Assembly (NCBI GenBank): GCA_050248735.1
Contig: JBFWRU010000002.1
Coordinates: forward strand, 186,001-250,000
DNA length: 64,000 nt
Direction: 5' to 3'
DNA from: JACKFE01 sp050248735
GTDB lineage: Bacteria; Nitrospirota; Nitrospiria; Nitrospirales; UBA8639
Part shown: in pieces, positions 62,110 to 64,000 of the stretch
How positions within the stretch are numbered: position 1 is the first letter of the stretch
Layout of the letters: every line of letters begins with the position of its first letter
Made by a program: the position numbers and the translations under genes
Notes under the pieces: model-generated
Told to the model about the DNA's origin: nothing
Database searches by the model: none
Seen by the model: the letters and a program-made list of their open reading frames with translations, nothing else

Positions 62110-64000
62110 ATGGTTTCGCTTCCCCTGCAGGATCCGTCTGACAGTCCGAACAGGCTAGCCGGCCCAGGAAGTTCATTCCTGACGACGGTATTTATTATTA
62201 CCGTAGGAGACATTACTTTTCCCGCCTGCCAGGAAGCCATCCGACTGCAGGACACTCAGGCCTTTGTCCTCGATATTATTCGTGATGTTCATCCGATGAG
62301 TGCCGCCTTTCAAGAAATGATCAAACGATGTGAAACCAAATATTTCATTCAAGTTGATGAGGACATGATTCTCAATCCGAACGCCGTTCGTTCAATGGAA
62401 AACCTGATGAGGCAGGCTCCGGCCCAGATTGGAATGATCTGTTGTCATTTGTACGACGAAGATCGGGATCTCAATATTCAAGGAATAAAGATTTATCGAA
62501 CCTCTGCGATGAGATCCCTGGAGTTTCGAAACGTCAAGGCTTGTGAGATGGATCTACTTGAGCAGATGGGAATCCGGAATATTCGATGGGTATTACATCC
62601 CAGCGTCCAGGGTCGTCACGGCACCCAATATTCTCCAGAGACCATCTATCGGCGGTATAAGAGTATGTATGAAAAGGATATTCTGCAATGGAATGATGTG
62701 ACGGGGGATATTCGGCGGAAAGCAAAGCAATATCGGGAGACGGGTGACCTCTTGGCTCTGTTTGCTCTTTTGGGCGCCGTGGATGGAATCGTGAGTGTGC
62801 CAAATGCCAAAAATCAGGAAAAGGATTATACACAGTACAATTTAAAATCTTTGGACGTGTTTAGACGAATTTTTTCTCCGTCTCAGTCTTTCCCATTCCC
62901 TTATGATCCTGGAAAGCCCAAGGCATCATCAAGTGGCCTTGCACCTGTATTATTGGAGGATGTCATTGCGAAGCCCAGCGCGCCTGCGAGTTCTGAAAAA
63001 AACTCCATCCAAAACCTTCACAGCGTATTTTCCAACTTCCCAGGTCTGGTGAGCCCTTCTGTTCCCTTATCCGTCCCTAAACGTATCCTCTTAATTTGTC
63101 ATTGGTTTTGGCCTTCAATCGGAGGAGTGGAAACCGTCGTCGCTGATCTCGGACAGGAACTCATCAGGGCTGGATATGAGGTGGACGTTGCCACACTCAA
63201 GATGGCAGAACGAACGGCCACAGAATATCAGGGGATGAATATTATTTCTTTGGACGATGCTCATTCCATAGAGCCCATAGGGATTCCCTATTGTAGTTTA
63301 GAGGTGTTTCGCCTTTTGACCTCAGGGCAACATCAGGCTTGCGTATTATTTGGGGACCCGATGAGTGCGGTATTCCTTGGATTGTTTCTTGGCGAATTTC
63401 CTTCGCAATCGAAAGTATTTGTTCAGCTTTTGATTAATCAGGAAGGGTATATGAAGTGGGCTCAGCACCAAACATTCAAGGAACGTCTTTTCGAGGCATT
63501 GAAAAAAACAGAGGGGGTTTTGGCCTTAACCAGGAACGGGCTTGATACCAAAGTGTCACAGCTAAATGGAGTCCGTCCCCTCCATCTACCCAATGCCACC
63601 ACACCGGCCGTATCTAGAGTGAATTTCCGAGAACAATTCAACATTCCATTAAGGTCCTTTCTCATTGTGCACGTGGGCAATATTTTCAGGGTCAAAAATC
63701 AACTTGGCCTTCTGGAATCTTTATCCGGAATGCCAGCAGATTGGAGAATGGTATTGATTGGAAAGTCTTTTGGTCGTGTCGATCAAGAAGAGGAAGAGTA
63801 TACCCGTCGGTTTGAGAAAGCCGTTCGGCAACGTCCAGATATTCAGTATATTCCCGGTTTGCCTAAAGAGGATGCCGGGGCGGCTATGAAGTCCGCTGAT
63901 GTCGTCGTGCTGGCTTCGCATGCGGAAGTTTCCCCTATGGTCATTGTCGAAGCGATGAGCCATGGAACCCCGTGGCTTGCTACTCCAGAATGCGGAGATG
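62110..64000 (+). CDS. Two-domain glycosyltransferase, 3' truncated by window edge
   Basis: The frame is open from ATG 62110 to the window end (630 codons seen). The N-terminal part looks like a reduced GT-A domain with an acidic metal site in YFIQVDEDMILNP (residues about 77-89). From about residue 327 a GT-B/GT4 domain starts (ICHWFWPSIGGVETVVADL), and the sugar-nucleotide region is reached at VLASHAEVSPMVIVEAMSHG. It follows the previous gene by 20 bases. The missing 3' end probably completes only the GT4 domain. Confidence 0.85.
   Translation, partial: MVSLPLQDPSDSPNRLAGPGSSFLTTVFIITVGDITFPACQEAIRLQDTQAFVLDIIRDVHPMSAAFQEMIKRCETKYFIQVDEDMILNPNAVRSMENLMRQAPAQIGMICCHLYDEDRDLNIQGIKIYRTSAMRSLEFRNVKACEMDLLEQMGIRNIRWVLHPSVQGRHGTQYSPETIYRRYKSMYEKDILQWNDVTGDIRRKAKQYRETGDLLALFALLGAVDGIVSVPNAKNQEKDYTQYNLKSLDVFRRIFSPSQSFPFPYDPGKPKASSSGLAPVLLEDVIAKPSAPASSEKNSIQNLHSVFSNFPGLVSPSVPLSVPKRILLICHWFWPSIGGVETVVADLGQELIRAGYEVDVATLKMAERTATEYQGMNIISLDDAHSIEPIGIPYCSLEVFRLLTSGQHQACVLFGDPMSAVFLGLFLGEFPSQSKVFVQLLINQEGYMKWAQHQTFKERLFEALKKTEGVLALTRNGLDTKVSQLNGVRPLHLPNATTPAVSRVNFREQFNIPLRSFLIVHVGNIFRVKNQLGLLESLSGMPADWRMVLIGKSFGRVDQEEEEYTRRFEKAVRQRPDIQYIPGLPKEDAGAAMKSADVVVLASHAEVSPMVIVEAMSHGTPWLATPECGD

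Noticed and set aside
1..64000. CRISPR arrays, tRNA or rRNA genes, insertion sequences, phage genes
   Set aside because: No spaced short repeats, cloverleaf sequences, transposase or phage-like proteins were seen. The excisionase-like HTH at 21196 has no integrase or attachment site nearby.

Overview
The window is one strand of a motility and chemotaxis island running into a sugar-biosynthesis and glycosylation cluster. All but one of the supported genes lie on the + strand. The gene set includes c-type heme chemoreceptors, a flagellar rod/ring/hook-filament-junction operon behind a sigma54-type promoter, and FlgM behind a sigma28-type promoter. G+C looks near 50 % by eye (not counted). This fits a flagellated Gram-negative bacterium with P and L rings. 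A Nitrospirota member, perhaps a marine Nitrospira, is my best guess, but that is an impression and not proven by any single gene.

Layout. 1-13.7 kb: chemosensory module 1, with the 3' part of cheA, cheW, three chemoreceptors with nearly identical signalling domains, a free periplasmic heme protein, a small membrane-protein gene broken by two frameshifts, cheR, cheD and cheB. 14.3-21.4 kb: a signalling block with a second CheR, a CheX-like phosphatase, a PilZ protein, a STAS protein, an HD-GYP phosphodiesterase, a hybrid histidine kinase and a small HTH protein. 21.9-33.7 kb: chemosensory module 2, with cheY, cheZ, cheA, cheV, two chemoreceptors of a different signalling class, cheB, cheW, motA and motB. 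One small gene here lies on the minus strand.

34-42.5 kb: flgF, flgG, flgA, flgH, flgI, a short flgJ, flgM, a flgN-like gene, flgK and flgL. 42.6-46.9 kb: a response regulator-diguanylate cyclase, a second hybrid kinase, fliW and csrA. 47.1-64 kb: an SDR epimerase/dehydratase, a heptose-1-phosphate nucleotidyltransferase (HddC-like), a heptose-7-phosphate kinase (HddA-like), a DegT-fold enzyme with His in place of the PLP lysine (as in ColD/E1 3-dehydratases), a class I/II aminotransferase, two cobalamin-type radical SAM enzymes, a thiamine-diphosphate enzyme, a 1255-residue glycosyltransferase with three methyltransferase domains, and a two-domain glycosyltransferase cut by the window end.

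How it fits together. Two CheA-based arrays carry the same two sensor types (dCache-like and heme-c Tll0287-like) on two different signalling-domain classes. Only the first class carries tethered CheR/CheB-docking tails. The flagellar operons follow a sigma54 then sigma28/FlgM hierarchy visible in the promoters. The sugar cluster begins with its own sigma54-type promoter directly after fliW-csrA. The most interesting candidate system is therefore a flagellum-co-regulated pathway for an unusual sugar (GDP-heptose-derived, probably 3-deoxygenated, possibly carbon-branched and methylated), most likely a flagellin glycan. No flagellin gene lies in the window, so the acceptor is inferred.
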